A model generated the notes under the pieces. That model was not told where the DNA came from and ran no database searches. It was given only the letters and a program-made list of their open reading frames with translations. Shown in pieces: positions 51,001 through 64,000 of a DNA stretch of 64,000 nt; the stretch's first letter is position 1; each line of letters begins with the position of its first letter. The DNA lies in the NCBI GenBank assembly GCA_964057225.1, contig OZ059896.1, positions 9,300,001 through 9,364,000 on the forward strand, in the 5' to 3' direction. A program made the translations under genes and the position numbers. Source of the DNA: Auanema rhodensis (Eukaryota; Nematoda; Chromadorea; Rhabditida; Rhabditidae).

Positions 51001-51260
51001 TTTTAAAAATTAAAATTTCACCTCGCTCTTAAGCCTGCAACATATCCAATACGAAAAACTGCAAATGGGAGTAGATTAGCAACAGTGCGGAATCCAGCGG
51101 TTCCATAATCAAATCTTCAGAAATCGAAATCCTTTTTTTCAATTTTAATAATATCTTATTACCTCAAGTCATCTTTAATGGGATGAAGAGTTCCAGTGTG
51201 ATCCCTATTTCTAGATTTCAAATAATCGGTGGGAACTTCGATAGGAAGAAGATCAGCCAT
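48083..51260 (-). CDS. PGM3: phosphoacetylglucosamine mutase (PGM3/AGM1)
   Basis: Converts GlcNAc-6-phosphate to GlcNAc-1-phosphate, on the path to UDP-GlcNAc for glycosylation and chitin. ATG at 51258-51260 gives [20 protein letters not shown], then [12 protein letters not shown]. The active-site phosphoserine loop is [18 protein letters not shown]; the metal site is [13 protein letters not shown]; the sugar loop is [13 protein letters not shown]. The phosphate-binding C-terminus is [20 protein letters not shown], ending IANLLKA at TAA (48083-48085). About thirteen exons give roughly 545 residues, normal for the family. The ITASHNP and EANGHG signatures distinguish it from ordinary phosphoglucomutases. 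Its largest intron (49892-50861, 970 bases) hosts another gene on the opposite strand. An acceptor-like CAG just before the ATG suggests trans-splicing. Confidence 0.95.
50121..50774 (+). CDS. small secreted helical protein nested in a PGM3 intron
   Basis: The gene lies wholly inside the 970-base PGM3 intron on the opposite strand. ATG 50121 begins a signal peptide ([17 protein letters not shown]). Later exons carry [69 protein letters not shown] and [20 protein letters not shown], ending EEASKYVK at TAA 50772-50774. About 150 residues, alpha-helical, no cysteines in the mature part. Layout loosely recalls nematode fatty-acid and retinol-binding or similar small helical secreted proteins, but that is a guess. 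One join is odd: the exon starting FVPMIAF is preceded by TTTTCG (50321-50326), not TTTTCAG, so either a noncanonical or a damaged 3' splice site is present. Confidence 0.65.
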
Positions 51261-52711
51261 ACCTGTAAATTACACAAAAATTAAAAAAACAACAACGAGA
51301 AATGAATTTAAAAAGATAAATTAATAGTTATAACATCAAATATTGAATTATTACAAAAGAAAATTAATTTATTGAAGAAATAATGACCAATTTCTCGGCC
51401 CACGTTGCTTTGTGAAAACGATGGTTGATAAGTACAGTTTTTCTTTCGAATGGTCATAAGCCTAAGTGGTTATCAGTGTATATACGCTCTGCGCTTATAA
51501 TATCCGACAACAAAATAGAAATTTAAATTAAATAAAAGATTTTTAATTATAAAAAAATAAAAAAAAAAAGATAAAAGAAATGAGAATCTTATTTAAGCAA
51601 ATAAGTTTGTGAAATTCAAACATTCACATTTTTCCAATCGAATAATCGATTTGTTCACGAAGCCAATAGAAAAAAAAGGTGATGCGACGATGTTTAATTG
51701 AGAAAAGAATGAAATAACCGAGTAACATCTATATATATATATATATAATATTATACAGATAGATGTATATTATTATAAATATATTTTTATAATTTTTTAT
51801 ATAAATTTCAAATTTTATATTATCAAACTACAAAAAGGAATCTAAATGATCAAAAAACAGTTTTTTTAGTTTTTTACTTTTTTTTCTTATAAGAGCGCCA
51901 ATAAAAAAGAATATAGTTTTAATATAAAAACACTATTGATTTAAAGTTTTTATATTGTATTGATTAGATATATTATATATTTGATTTAATATTATTATAT
52001 TGGGTAACATTAACTATATAATACATCTAATAAACATTTTTGGAAAAGATACAACCGTTTCTCCACAATAAAATATTAAAATGTTGTTTACGTGGAATTT
52101 TACGTGAAAGTTTACGTAAAATGAAGATGTTTAATCTATTTTTTTGTGTGATAATAATATATATTATAAGTTTTTATAATATAAAAATGGCAACAAACCA
52201 AATAAGGAGAATGTGTTGGATCGAAATCGCTCTGGCAATGACATCTTTTTGTGTGGATTAAATTCATCATCAGACATTTTTTGTCTCTTAAAATGCTGTG
52301 TCAGAACTGACTGTAAAACTGAATTCTCTATTTTCTATTTGAAACATTGAAAAGCAATATTTTTTTGTGGAAACGGTCGATTAGCGAATAGAAATTCTCA
52401 CCAAAATTATAAGATTTTAGTATAAAAAGCAAACAGATAATTGAATTAAGCTGTTCGTAATTGTTTTTCATATTCGAACTTGGAAAGATTTGACATTTTT
52501 TTTGCTGTAAAGTTGCTGGATGCTTGATAATTTGTCTTGTGATGACATTATGTATTTGTACTATGTTCACATATTATGTAAATTGATAATTTATTTTTTT
52601 TTATTTGGGAATTGTGTGCAGAAAAACAATTCAAAATGAACTAGTACATGAATGTGTTGTCAAGAAAGACATCTTGGATGAGTATCACTCATTGTCAATA
52701 GGTGTTATTGC
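51261..52711. other. intergenic between collagen and PGM3
   Basis: About 1.45 kb, very AT-rich. Open frames of up to 80 codons exist but their composition matches AT-rich non-coding DNA. It should contain the PGM3 promoter. Confidence 0.45.
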
Positions 52712-53843
52712 TTAATATCCTGGGGCAGTTCTTGGTGGTGGACAGTGGTTGCATCCTCCGGTTTCTCCGGTTGGTCCAACTGGTCCTTGTTCACCGTCAG
52801 CTCCCTTGGCTCCTGGCTCTCCGTCTCTTCCATCATCTCCAGCTGGTCCTTGCTCTCCTGGGGTTCCTGGGAAAAAAAAGATGTTAGTTGAAAGTTTTAA
52901 AGTATTGTTTTATACCTGGGGTTCCGTCCTTTCCTGGCTCTCCATCTTGTCCTGGGGCTCCTACTGGTCCTTCAGCTCCTGGTGGTCCGTCTGGTCCTGG
53001 AACCTCGTTGACAACTCCTGGGGTTCCTGGTTCTCCGGCAGCTCCTGGCTGTCCGTCTTGTCCTGGTTGTCCAATTGGCCCTGGTTGTCCTGGTTGTCCT
53101 GCATTTCCGTCTGGTCCATTTTCTCCGGCAGCTCCGGCTAATCCATTCTCTCCCTTTGGCCCTGGTGGTCCTGGTGGTCCAGCTGGGGCATCTGGGCACT
53201 CGAAGCAGAATGCTGGCTCTTCTGGTGCTGGGAGATCGTCAGCGTGCTTTCCTGGCTCTCCAGGAGTTCCATCTTGTCCGTCATTTCCAGCATGTCCTGG
53301 TGGTCCTTGTGGTCCAACGTTTCCAACAGAGCATGAGCAGCATTGTCCGTTGTCAGGAATGTTGTCAGAGCTAGAGTGCTCAATAACAGCTAAAAGAAAA
53401 TATTCAAATAATTATTAGAAGCTGAATGCTCTTACGTGAGTCATATCCAGCTTGACGCTTGGTGACACGAACTCCCTTGTGCTTTTGCATCTTTTCGTAC
53501 AAAGTGAAAAGACCATCAGTACGATGCTTACAATATGTTATCTAAATAATTAATATTCAATTTATGAAATTTCTGCTGAATAATCTATACGTCAGTTTGT
53601 ACGGAGCTCTGAACATGTTGAACATAACTGTAAAGAGCTGGGACAACAACAACAATAGTCAAAGCAGCAACAGTACTGTAATATAATTATATGAAATAAA
53701 AATAATTAAAAAAATATAAAATATATTTCACTAAACTAATAGTAAAATACAATTTAAAATGAAAATTACCTGATGGTAACACCAGTAAAGGCGATTTTTC
53801 TAAGGCTGTTAGCTTGCTGAATAAGTTGCTTTTCAGACTCCAT
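52712..53843 (-). CDS. cuticle collagen
   Basis: Nematode cuticle structural protein. ATG at 53841-53843 starts [20 protein letters not shown]. The membrane-spanning signal-anchor [20 protein letters not shown] and a conserved N-terminal helical domain follow, then the subtilisin-like cleavage site RVTKRQ. A short CCSCSVG cluster leads into the first Gly-X-Y block ([20 protein letters not shown]). The interruption carries [11 protein letters not shown] long Gly-X-Y block follows with [20 protein letters not shown] and [20 protein letters not shown]. The C-terminal non-collagenous end is [15 protein letters not shown], with TAA at 52712-52714. Total is about 300 residues, normal size. Paired cysteines flank each triple-helical block, as usual for disulphide or tyrosine cross-linking. 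I cannot assign a col number. Confidence 0.95.
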
Positions 53844-55097
53844 TATTCGAATCTGCCGTATCCATCTGCTGGAAAAGCTTTTATATGGAAAATTTAAGCT
53901 CTTTTTTTCTGAAGCAATACAGCTTTTCCGCCCAGTTCAAGATTTCAGCAATCTAATGTCTCAGATGCTTTTTTTTTTCATTTTGATTCATTTCGATCCA
54001 ACAGCATTTAGGTGAAACTCAAAACATGTTGAAATCGTAATAAACTTATAATCATAGTGAAAGGACTAGTAAATTTATAAAAATGAATTATATTAAACAA
54101 ATTATTATAGAACAAAGACAATTTTTCTTTTTACATAACTAGACAAATTATTTTTTTTTTTTCAAAAAAAATTATTGTAAATGATTCACTATGATCTGGT
54201 TTTTTTTCTTATAATTGTTAAAGCTATTTCATTTATATTAATATTTTTAAATTTAAAATTCTTTCTTGTATTTCAACAAGCTGATTATCTATTCTATTCC
54301 ATCATTTTCCAATATCTTTCAACTTTTTTCCTGCTTTTTCTCTTTCATCTGTAGTCTGTACTATATAACAAAAACATTTTAAACAAGCATATCAGATTTG
54401 AATCTTCTATATAGAGACTGGTCTGAAATCTAGAAAAAAGACTTTCCAAGGGATATAAGTAACGCTAACGGCAACGACGAACTTGCCGTAGATGTGTGGG
54501 AAAAAGATTTCGTCTTTGATCATAATGAATGAAGATCACAATAAAATTAATTTTAACTAAACCATTTGAATTCTTGTTCTGATCTTATGATTAAGACAAT
54601 TCATGGAATGTTGACTTTACCTAAGAAAATTTTAATGAAAAAAAAAGGTAAAATGATTGTAATAAATTTTTGTTAACTATATGTTATATAGTATAACATA
54701 TAGATTATTTTAGAAATTTTAATTATTTTACTTTTATAGTATATATCTATATTTATTTTTCAAAAAATATATTTATAAATATAGTTTTTAAAGAAATTTA
54801 AAAATCTATGAAAGTATATAACTTCATATATATTATATTGGTTAAAGATCAATGATTGCAAACGTGATATAATTTCTTTTAATTAAAAAAAAACGTTTTC
54901 ATTGATATCATATGAGATCAAATAGGAAGCAGTTGGCTAATGACGTGATAACAGGTCACTGAAAAACTATTGAAACTCGAATTTGGAGCTTTTTTTTCTT
55001 CCAAACCATAGGTTTCAAATGGGAGTTAGGCGGACAAGTATACTGGCAGGTTGTATATAAATGAAAATGTTTCAAACAAAGTTATAAAATTGCTAAA
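53844..55097. other. intergenic between collagen and Gly-rich peptide gene
   Basis: About 1.25 kb of AT-rich sequence holding the collagen promoter. One short open segment with protein-like composition (54434-54532) is discussed as a finding. Otherwise nothing is seen. Confidence 0.4.
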
Positions 55098-55393
55098 ATG
55101 AAGTATATCACGATTATTTTTGTTTTACTTGTCCTTGCTACTTCAAATGTTCATTGTAAGTTTTATTTAAGCTTTTATAAGTTTTTTTTTCAAATTATAT
55201 ATTATATATACTTATAGGCATACTTGGATTATTAGCAGCTGGCATGATGATGCGTCCCATGATGATGGGCTATGGTATGGGTTATCCTATGTATGGAGGA
55301 ATGGGATACGGAGGCATGGGCTACGGTGGAATGGGCTACGGTGGTATGGGCTACGGTGGAATGGGATATCCATATTATGGCAAAAAGAAGTAG
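55098..55393 (+). CDS. secreted Gly/Met/Tyr-rich peptide, antimicrobial-peptide-like
   Basis: Two exons: 55098-55155 and about 55218-55393. The signal peptide MKYITIIFVLLVLATSNVH is split from the mature part by a short intron inside the codon for Cys. The mature peptide starts CILGLLAAGMMMRPMMMGYG and then repeats the unit GGMGY about five times, ending GYPYYGKKK at TAG 55391-55393. Full length is about 77 residues. The size and Gly/aromatic repeats resemble caenacin and NLP-type secreted peptides induced in nematode epidermis, although the Met content is unusual and I see no dibasic processing sites between repeats. A structural cuticle or eggshell role is equally possible. Confidence 0.8.
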
Positions 55394-55549
55394 AAACAAA
55401 TAATAATAATGTAATTATGCATTGTTGTATAAACATGAATATGATGTAAAATAAGAAACAATTATTTGAAATGAAAATATTTTATTTATTATTATATTTT
55501 GAACAATATATATATAATTATATTTTATTTTATTTTAAATCTAAATATT

Positions 55550-55895
55550 TTAATATAAATATTCTTCTTTTTCTTCTTCTTTCAGCTTTTTGAGTAACTA
55601 GAACACAACAATTTTTACTTCTATACATATAATAATAAAAAGAAAATATTACCTTTTCTAAAAATTGAATTGTTAAAAATGGTTCTAATTGTTTAACAAT
55701 CCAATTTTCAAAATCATTACTTGATTCTGAATCGATTTCATCAATACTTGATTCCGGATCCACAATTGGTATGATAATTTGAATATCTTCCTTATCAGAT
55801 TCATTACTGACATCCGTTTCGAATATTTGATTCAAATTTTGTGTCGATACGCACATCAGAGTACAAAGTATAAAATAAGATGAAATTTTATTCAT
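55550..55895 (-). CDS. small acidic secreted protein, unknown
   Basis: ATG at 55893-55895 starts a signal peptide (NKISSYFILCTLMCVSTQN), followed by an acidic stretch (FETDVSNESDKEDIQIIIPI, DPESSIDEIDSESSNDFENW) and a hydrophobic helix IVKQLEPFLTIQFLEK. I splice from the GTAATA donor after FLEK to the acceptor TTCTAG, which yields the end LLKKLKEEEKEEYLY and a stop TAA at 55550-55552. Without that intron the frame would run on through AT-rich sequence to 55530. Product is about 100 residues. The family is not recognised. It converges with the Gly-rich peptide gene, 157 bases between stops. Confidence 0.55.
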
Positions 55896-56671
55896 TTCTT
55901 TATGAAAATATTTTGAAATTTAGAATTAGTTTCAGATATTATAAGTTTGATATATCTTATATAGTAGTTTATATAGGTTTTTAATTGGATAGCACAGCTG
56001 AATTCAAGAGCTTATAATAGAATAGTCGTTCAGTTTAACAATATATTATTTGATTTTTCAAGTTATTATTGTTATATTACACTAATTTATTTTTTATTTA
56101 TTTATTTTTGTTCTCAAAATACATTATTATTATTTATTTGTTTATTTAATATTAATTAATAATAAAATAATATTAATATTTTAATTAACTTATTTATAAT
56201 CATATCATATATTATAATATTTGGTTGTATTATGTACTATATTGATAAATGCTTTATTATTATATTTGTTACTGATAAAATTAAAACGTATGATATGGGA
56301 ATACGACTTGTAACGTTAATTTCTTTCAATCTAAGTATTTATTAAGTATTTTTCTCTTCATTCTTAGTTCATTTCAACAAAACAATTCAAACATTTTCGT
56401 ATGAGAGATAGAGAGATTCATGAAAATACAAAGCAAATCAATAACCTTGTATTGATTGTTGTTGTTGTAAAAGATAGGTTAGATCTTCCTCTTTCTCTCT
56501 CCCTCTCTCAATCTCTCCCTCGCAATCTCTCTCTCTCTCTCTCTCTCTCTCATCTCTTAAACATCATGAGTGTTTTATATTCTTTTCTTTTCGCTTTTAA
56601 ATTTATATATGTATAGTTAGTAAAAAAAAAGATTTTTAATCTAATTATCGTTATTCAGATTTTAAATTCAA
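55896..56671. other. intergenic, with (CT)n tract
   Basis: About 780 bases of AT-rich sequence between divergent genes. A (CT)n microsatellite lies at 56526-56551. No coding sequence is supported. Confidence 0.5.
56526..56551. repeat. (CT)n microsatellite
   Basis: Thirteen uninterrupted CT units in the upstream flank of the ERMP1-like gene. Confidence 0.9.
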
Positions 56672-59600
56672 ATGCACTTACGAAGTAGAAAAACGGGCAA
56701 TGATTTCCAGAAAACATTGATCAATGACGATGATAACAATGACAAAATAGCTAAGAATGTATTTTTAATTAAAAATAAATATTTTAAAAATATTTGATTA
56801 TTATAGATTTTAGTGAAAGGATCAAAATTAAGATATACTTTAGCTATTTGTGCTTTTATCTGGATTTGTCTTACATTAGCTTGGTGTAATAGCTATACTG
56901 AGTAAGATAATTAACTATATTAATCTATGTGATTATAACATTTAATTATTATAATTATATGATTTTAATGATTTCAGTTCATATCCTCCTGTTCGTTCAA
57001 GTGATGATAAAACATTGTTCAGTGAAGAGCGTGCACGAAAATTTCTGAAACAAATAACTTCATTTGGTCCAAGGCCAACTGGATCATATGCAGCTGAGGT
57101 ATACACATTGATAAGTTGATTCAATGTTCAAAAACATAAAATTCATTGAAGAAGCAATCAGTTGATCTATTCCTTAGCACATTCGAAGAATTGGATAATA
57201 AATTCAAGAAAACTGATAAAAATCGATTGGAATACGATATACAGGTGATACAGTTACAACTTCAGTAATAGTTTATATCATACTTTAAACGATTATAGAG
57301 ACCATCAGACTGTTTTGATGTCAGTTTTAGAGGATATTTTACATTATGTTATTATAATGTAACAAATATTGGTAAATAATATAATTACTCTAACAAATAT
57401 ATATATTTCTATTATAGTGGCAAGAATTGGTCCAAAAAGTGGACCATCAAATCATGCTTTGATGCTTAATTGTCACTTTGATACTGTATTCGATTCTCCA
57501 GGAGCTACAGATGATGCGGTAATCTGATATTGTCATAAGAATTACTAATATTATAAATATATTATAGGTTTCATGTTCAATTATGATTGAATTAATGACA
57601 GTTTTAGCAAATTATCAAGAATCATTGAAATATGATGTAGTTTTTCTCTTTAATGGAGGTTTTAAATATTTTTTTTATTTTTAAAATATTATGTATATTC
57701 AAGCTGAGGAATACGGCTTACATGCTTCTCATGGATTCATCACTCAACACCCATGGAGACACTATATTCGAGCATTTATTAACTTGGAAGGTGCAGGTAG
57801 TAGTGGTAGAGAAGTGTTGTTTCAGGTTACATATATAACTTTCAAATTTTTCAAATTTTGTTTTTTGATGACTTCAGGCTGGACCAAAACACTCATGGCT
57901 ATTACATAGTTACTTGAAACATGCTCCATATCCATACTGCAGCGTTTTAGGACAAGAAGTTTTCCAATCTGGTATCATACCATCTGACACAGATTTCAGA
58001 ATTTTCCGTGATTTTGGTGGCTTATCAGGTAATGTGTGCTTTGACTCATCTTGAATACTCAATCTGATCGTAAACAGGACTGGATATAGCATATGTTGTA
58101 AACGGTTGGCTATATCATACAGAATTTGATAAAGAAGAAAAAATAGCCCATGGAGCTATACAAAGGTTTTTTTGATTTTTATTTTATTTTTCAAATAATA
58201 TAAAAATCTTAGAGCTGGTGATAATATCTATAGTATCATATTATCGGTTATGAATAGTCCATATTTGGAAGAACCATGGAAATATGAAGAATCAACAAAA
58301 TGGATATATTATGATATTCTTGGATTATTTACAATCTATTATTCAGTTAATATAGGTTATTTATTTTTATTATTTATCAATTTATATATTATTTTAGGAG
58401 AAATTATCAATTTCTTATTAGTTATTATTACATTGCTGATAATTGGATATCGAATTCGTTTCAATGTTTATAATGCAAAAGATATACTTGGAGCTCTTGC
58501 TAATCATGCTATAGTATTTGTAGTTATGTTACTTGGCCTTGTTGGAATCTGTTCAACTCTATACTTATTTGGATTATCACAAATTTGGTTTGTTATTATA
58601 TTATATATTATATATATATATAAAATAATAATTTTATATTTAATTATAATTTATAGGTGGAAAGAACCCAATTTTATTTATATCTTCTTTATTGTACCAT
58701 TAATTGTTATTGGTCATAAAGTACATACATTTTTGCAAAATGATTATGATGTAAGTTATATTATATTTTATTCCTTTTTTAAAATATTTTTTAAATTAAA
58801 AATGTTTGATTAAGGGTTCAAATTATTGGGCGAAACAAGACAAATATGTTGATAGCATAATGATTGTATTATCAGCATTCTTATGCTTTTTAACATTTAA
58901 AGGAATAGCTTCTGCATATGTTTTCTTTAATTTTCTTTTTGTTATAATATTGAGCCAATTTATAACAAAGCTTTTCGTTTGTAAAGGTATATATTTATAT
59001 TTTAAAATAATAATAATAATAATATATTTTAGATAATATTATTAATCGTTCCATTATTGGATTAATATGCTTATCACCAACTTTAATATATTTTTCTTAT
59101 GTTGTATTACAATTACTTCAACTGTATGTTCCGGTTACTGGAAGATCTGGCACCAAGCTTAATCCAATCTTTATTATTGGAGCTTTATCACTTTTAGCCG
59201 CTTATGTATATGTTATGTGTACTGTAAGTTTGAGTTTTCTATTTACTTTTTTTCTAATTTTTTTAAATTTTAGAGTTATATGGTATTGTTCAATGAAAAT
59301 TTCCATAAAATTAAAATGATGAAATATTTCTTAATTATATATTTCTTCCTTATATTATTCACATATAATAATATGAATTCACCATATAGTTATTCATATG
59401 AACATCCTCGGCTACGTCGTATGCTTGGAATTGTATGAAATTCTGTTGTTTCAAGTTTTTTTTTAAATCTTTCCTCATTTCAGCATACAGAAAGAACCAT
59501 TTTTAACATGAATAATGAGCTAATTAACGAAGAAAATGCTGTATTCATCCAAGGACTTGATTTCAAGTACAAGCAATATCATAATGTTTTTATAAAAATC

Positions 59601-60485
59601 TTTCAAACTTTTCAGTAACGTTCAAAATTTGCCTGATCATCCTGTATTCAAAAATGCCGTAACACCCGATTGTTCTAATATTTCAGACTCATATTGTAGA
59701 TTGCCATACTATAATTCTGTTTTTAACAGTTATCCACCACAGTAATCGTTTATTTATAATATTATTATTAAAATATATTTTTAGTGAAACATTATGGACT
59801 GAAATCGAAGGAAAACCTGAAATTTCTAAACGAATTAAGATGCAGTTATTTGATAAAAAAGTTGTTAATGATAGCCTTGTTGTCTGTAATTTTTCGGTAT
59901 ATTTTTCAATTAATTTGTTGTTGGAAAATGTTTGTTCTTTTCAGTTAATTGGTGAATTGGGAAGAGCTTCTTTACATATAACACCGTTACATGATTATGA
60001 ACTGTATGCATGGTCAATGAGTAAAATTGGTAAGTATTAAAGAAAAAATAATTCTCTTACTCTTCATCTTATATTATTTTAAATATTTTTATATTTAGAT
60101 TTGGATGTATATGGTAGACGACCAACTTATTTTGTAACATTAACGCAAGGAAGCAATGAAATAGTTGAAAGGACATTCAGTATTAGTCTTATTAAGGTTT
60201 TTAGAACTTAATATGTACTTCATTAGTATATTTTCTTGTAGAAAAATGGTGAATCTGCAAATTTAAATGATCCTGTTGTTGAAATAGCCTTCGTATCTTT
60301 ATTGGAATCACCTTTAAGTAGGAAACTATATTTATTGATAGTTCATCCATCATTATTATTTTCCAGATCCTAAAAAGAAATCTGTATTTGAGGAATTCAA
60401 ATACAGAGCTAGGGAAAGAACAAGTAATAACTGGGAAATGGCATACATATTTGCTGAATCACAAACTATTATAAGAACAATTTAA
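56672..60485 (+). CDS. ERMP1: ER metallopeptidase 1 (ERMP1/Felix-ina type), M28 family
   Basis: Zinc aminopeptidase-like enzyme of the ER membrane. ATG 56672 starts [20 protein letters not shown], then a membrane helix ([20 protein letters not shown]). The M28 domain begins at [20 protein letters not shown]. Zinc and catalytic residues visible: HFDT in [20 protein letters not shown] (first His, bridging Asp), EE in [16 protein letters not shown], and a later [17 protein letters not shown]. The usual last zinc-ligand His is probably the one in YHTEFD. The C-terminal half has roughly eight membrane helices (for example [20 protein letters not shown]) and ends with a lumenal-looking domain ([20 protein letters not shown]), TAA at 60483-60485. 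Around twenty short exons. Length of about 890 residues matches ERMP1. Confidence 0.9.
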
Positions 60486-62654
60486 ATGTGTTAATGTTTT
60501 AATAATGATTATAATAATTGATTTATATATAAATTATAATAAATTAAATATTTTTTTATTTTTTATATATGATTTTGAATATAATTTGATCATAATACAA
60601 CAATTATCTGAACAATCGATAGTTCTATCTATACCTTTCTGAGAGAAGTTCCTTAGATGCTAAGAACATCTTTTTCAATTTCATAGTTTCGATTTTTCGT
60701 CTTTGTCTAGTGTGTACTCCATGAGATAAACGTATATCAAGATATATTTCTATATATCTTTGTATCAAAAATTGATTTATAAATATATATTTATAAATAT
60801 TTATAAATATAAATATATATTTATATACTCTATGAGAATTTCTTGTCCAGATAAATGGACAGTAACAGCGTTTTGAACGTTCCTAATCATCTTATCGTTT
60901 TTGTTTCTTACATCAATCCATATGTTTTTTTTATTATTTTTGAACTGACATTGTCCATCTGCAAACTAGCAAGAGTATTTCCTTTTTTTTCTTCTCTGAT
61001 ATGTACCCATAATATCTGATTTCTGATTGATATCACAATGATTATATATCCCTTTCGCTGACCATTCTGAGTGCAACCTATATTTTCATATTTTCAAACT
61101 TTGCACCCATTTCTGCTTGTTCAGCTTTCGTTTTTCATATCATTTGTTTTTCGAAGAATTCGATCCTGTTTTCGTTTTTTTTTATGATTTTAACATGCCC
61201 TTCTATATCAGTTTTTTCTATTTAGATTTCATCATTTTCTAATCAAGTTCTATCTTTGTATATTTGAGTTCAATACTTCATTAGATTCTCATTAAGAAAT
61301 GCTAATATTGTCTCATTTACTTTGATAACATCAATAGCACCTCATAGATATGAGATTTGATTGCCTATGGCAGTAGATGACCGTGGCATATCAAAGAATT
61401 CCTGACTTTTTGATAATGATAGTAGCAGTAGATTATTGAAGTTTTATGATAATCTGAATGATTTGCCTTTTTTTGCTGTCTTTCATATCTTAAAAGGATA
61501 TATTATCCAAAAAGGTCATGATCTACTTTATTAGATTGGTTAGTAAAGAAAAGAAACCATTCTTCTTAGCTTCATACTCATTCATATCTTGTCTCTAACT
61601 AGTGGAGAGAAATATGAAATGTTCTTTTCTTCAGATAGTTGAAGAGAAATTATTTTGTATTTTAATATACATATAGTATCATTTAACAATTTTTTATATT
61701 ATTATTTCTTTTCAAATTCTTTTTTTTCCTTTTTCCATTAAAGATATGAGTAATAAGATTTCTTCGTCTTCTTTTTTTCTTTTTCTATTACTTATGAAGA
61801 ACTAAAAATGGAACTTCAATGTTCTATCCTTCCTTATTTATATGGTTCTACTGCTTACAACCTTTGATATAAGGACAGTGATACTGTGCAATGTCAACTG
61901 TCTATCTCATGATCTATTTAAGAAGCTATCAAATGAACATACATATTGCCAGAATAATTTCTGATCCGATAGTTCTAAAGCAGTCCGTATATGGTCCATT
62001 TGCGAATTCAGCCTATTCTTCTCATACACTGTTTATCATGTGTCGTTTTCCTTCTTTTCTATCTACCGTCTACTCCAACTGATGGGGCAACATTCACAAT
62101 TGCAAGTTGCTTCTATTCTCTCGTAACGAGAGAGTAATCCAGTCTAGTGTCCATTCTGCTTGATGCTGGCCTTCATCCACAACCTGCTATATCTTTTTCA
62201 TCATTTTCTGTATGTTCTCAGAAGATTACGAACAGTATCTTTACCATCTTTTTTGAGTAATGTTGTTTATTGTAATATCTTATCAATTAGTTTTGAATTA
62301 TTTTAATTGCATTATATGCATTTTCTAAAATATATATTATAGTAATATTATTATATAATGTAACATTATTATGGTCATTTTTTTTTAATTCTAATCTATC
62401 ATTGAAATTATATTCTTATCAAACTTTGAATACTAAAATGGAAAATTAAACTGACCCTATCATAAAATCGACAGACGGCATACTATTCTTATCCTGTTGG
62501 ACCCCAACGAACTGGTCATTCTGGCTTACTGCTTCATTCATCATTATCCCTGTTTCTTTTTTCTGATATCTCTGTTCAAGTTTCAAATTTTACGTAATAT
62601 TGCGCAATTTCTGTTATTTATTTGCCTTCAAACTTGATAAGCTTATTTCAGAAT
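60486..62654. other. intergenic, T-rich
   Basis: About 2.2 kb before the P5CS gene. The plus strand is T-rich and free of credible frames. A perfect 17-base palindrome lies at 62117-62133 (listed). The segment should carry the P5CS promoter. Confidence 0.5.
62117..62133. promoter_or_regulatory. perfect 17-base palindrome upstream of the P5CS gene
   Basis: TCTCTCGTAACGAGAGA: eight-base arms around a central A, about 520 bases before the P5CS start. Arms contain GAGA motifs. It could be a dimeric transcription-factor site; no function is shown. Confidence 0.35.

Positions 62655-64000
<1,346 letters not shown>

Noticed and set aside
52702-53383. Several plus- and minus-strand frames across the collagen
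   Set aside because: Shadows of the Gly-X-Y coding repeat, which has no stops in other frames; only the minus-strand collagen frame has the full domain order.
61891-62082. Plus-strand 63-codon frame upstream of the P5CS gene
   Set aside because: No splice context, no domain, composition typical of the surrounding T-rich intergenic DNA.

Overview
The window is AT-rich, intron-dense animal DNA, almost certainly from a nematode. The coding exons are short and separated by introns of about 45-60 bases with TTTTCAG-like acceptors. Several genes have such an acceptor directly before the start codon, as expected for spliced-leader trans-splicing. Recognisable products include nematode specialities (a cuticle collagen, DUF19-type secreted cysteine-rich proteins, a glycine-rich secreted peptide) and closest matches to nematode orthologues (RSP-6, HTZ-1, WAPL-1). 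The species cannot be named from the sequence alone.

Layout. 1-362: last exons of a karyopherin-like protein. 1.0-2.0 kb: a small two-helix membrane protein. 2.4-4.5 kb: a cytochrome P450. 5.3-8.9 kb: two secreted DUF19-type genes facing each other. 9.2-13.3 kb, minus strand: the SR splicing factor rsp-6, a CDC50/TMEM30 flippase subunit and histone H2A.Z (htz-1). 13.7-17.0 kb, plus strand: the cohesin-release factor wapl-1, sharing a divergent promoter with htz-1. 18.1-28.9 kb, minus strand: a large Q/QA-rich gene whose first coding exon I place about 6 kb upstream of the second. 28.9-43.4 kb: a long AT-rich stretch full of microsatellites with no gene I can support.

43.4-44.1 kb: a small secreted protein. 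44.3-45.9 kb, minus: an unrecognised coiled-coil protein. 48.1-51.3 kb, minus: phosphoacetylglucosamine mutase (PGM3/AGM1), with a second small secreted-protein gene nested on the opposite strand in its largest intron. 52.7-53.8 kb, minus: a cuticle collagen. 55.1-55.9 kb: a Gly/Met/Tyr-rich secreted peptide and a convergent acidic secreted protein. 56.7-60.5 kb, plus: an ERMP1/Felix-ina-type ER metallopeptidase. 62.7 kb to the end, plus: the N-terminal half of delta-1-pyrroline-5-carboxylate synthase, cut by the window edge.

The genes are mostly independent housekeeping, chromatin and secreted-protein genes. The clearest functional link is htz-1 and wapl-1: two chromosome-biology genes either side of a 400-base interval with E2F-like and CCAAT-like motifs. 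The minus-strand run htz-1, CDC50, rsp-6 has gaps of about 380-510 bases, so an operon is possible but not shown. Points worth a second look are a candidate poison exon in rsp-6, a foldback element in a DUF19 intron, the nested gene with a broken-looking splice site, suspicious splice sites in the P450, and a likely coding exon inside the large intron of the Q-rich gene.
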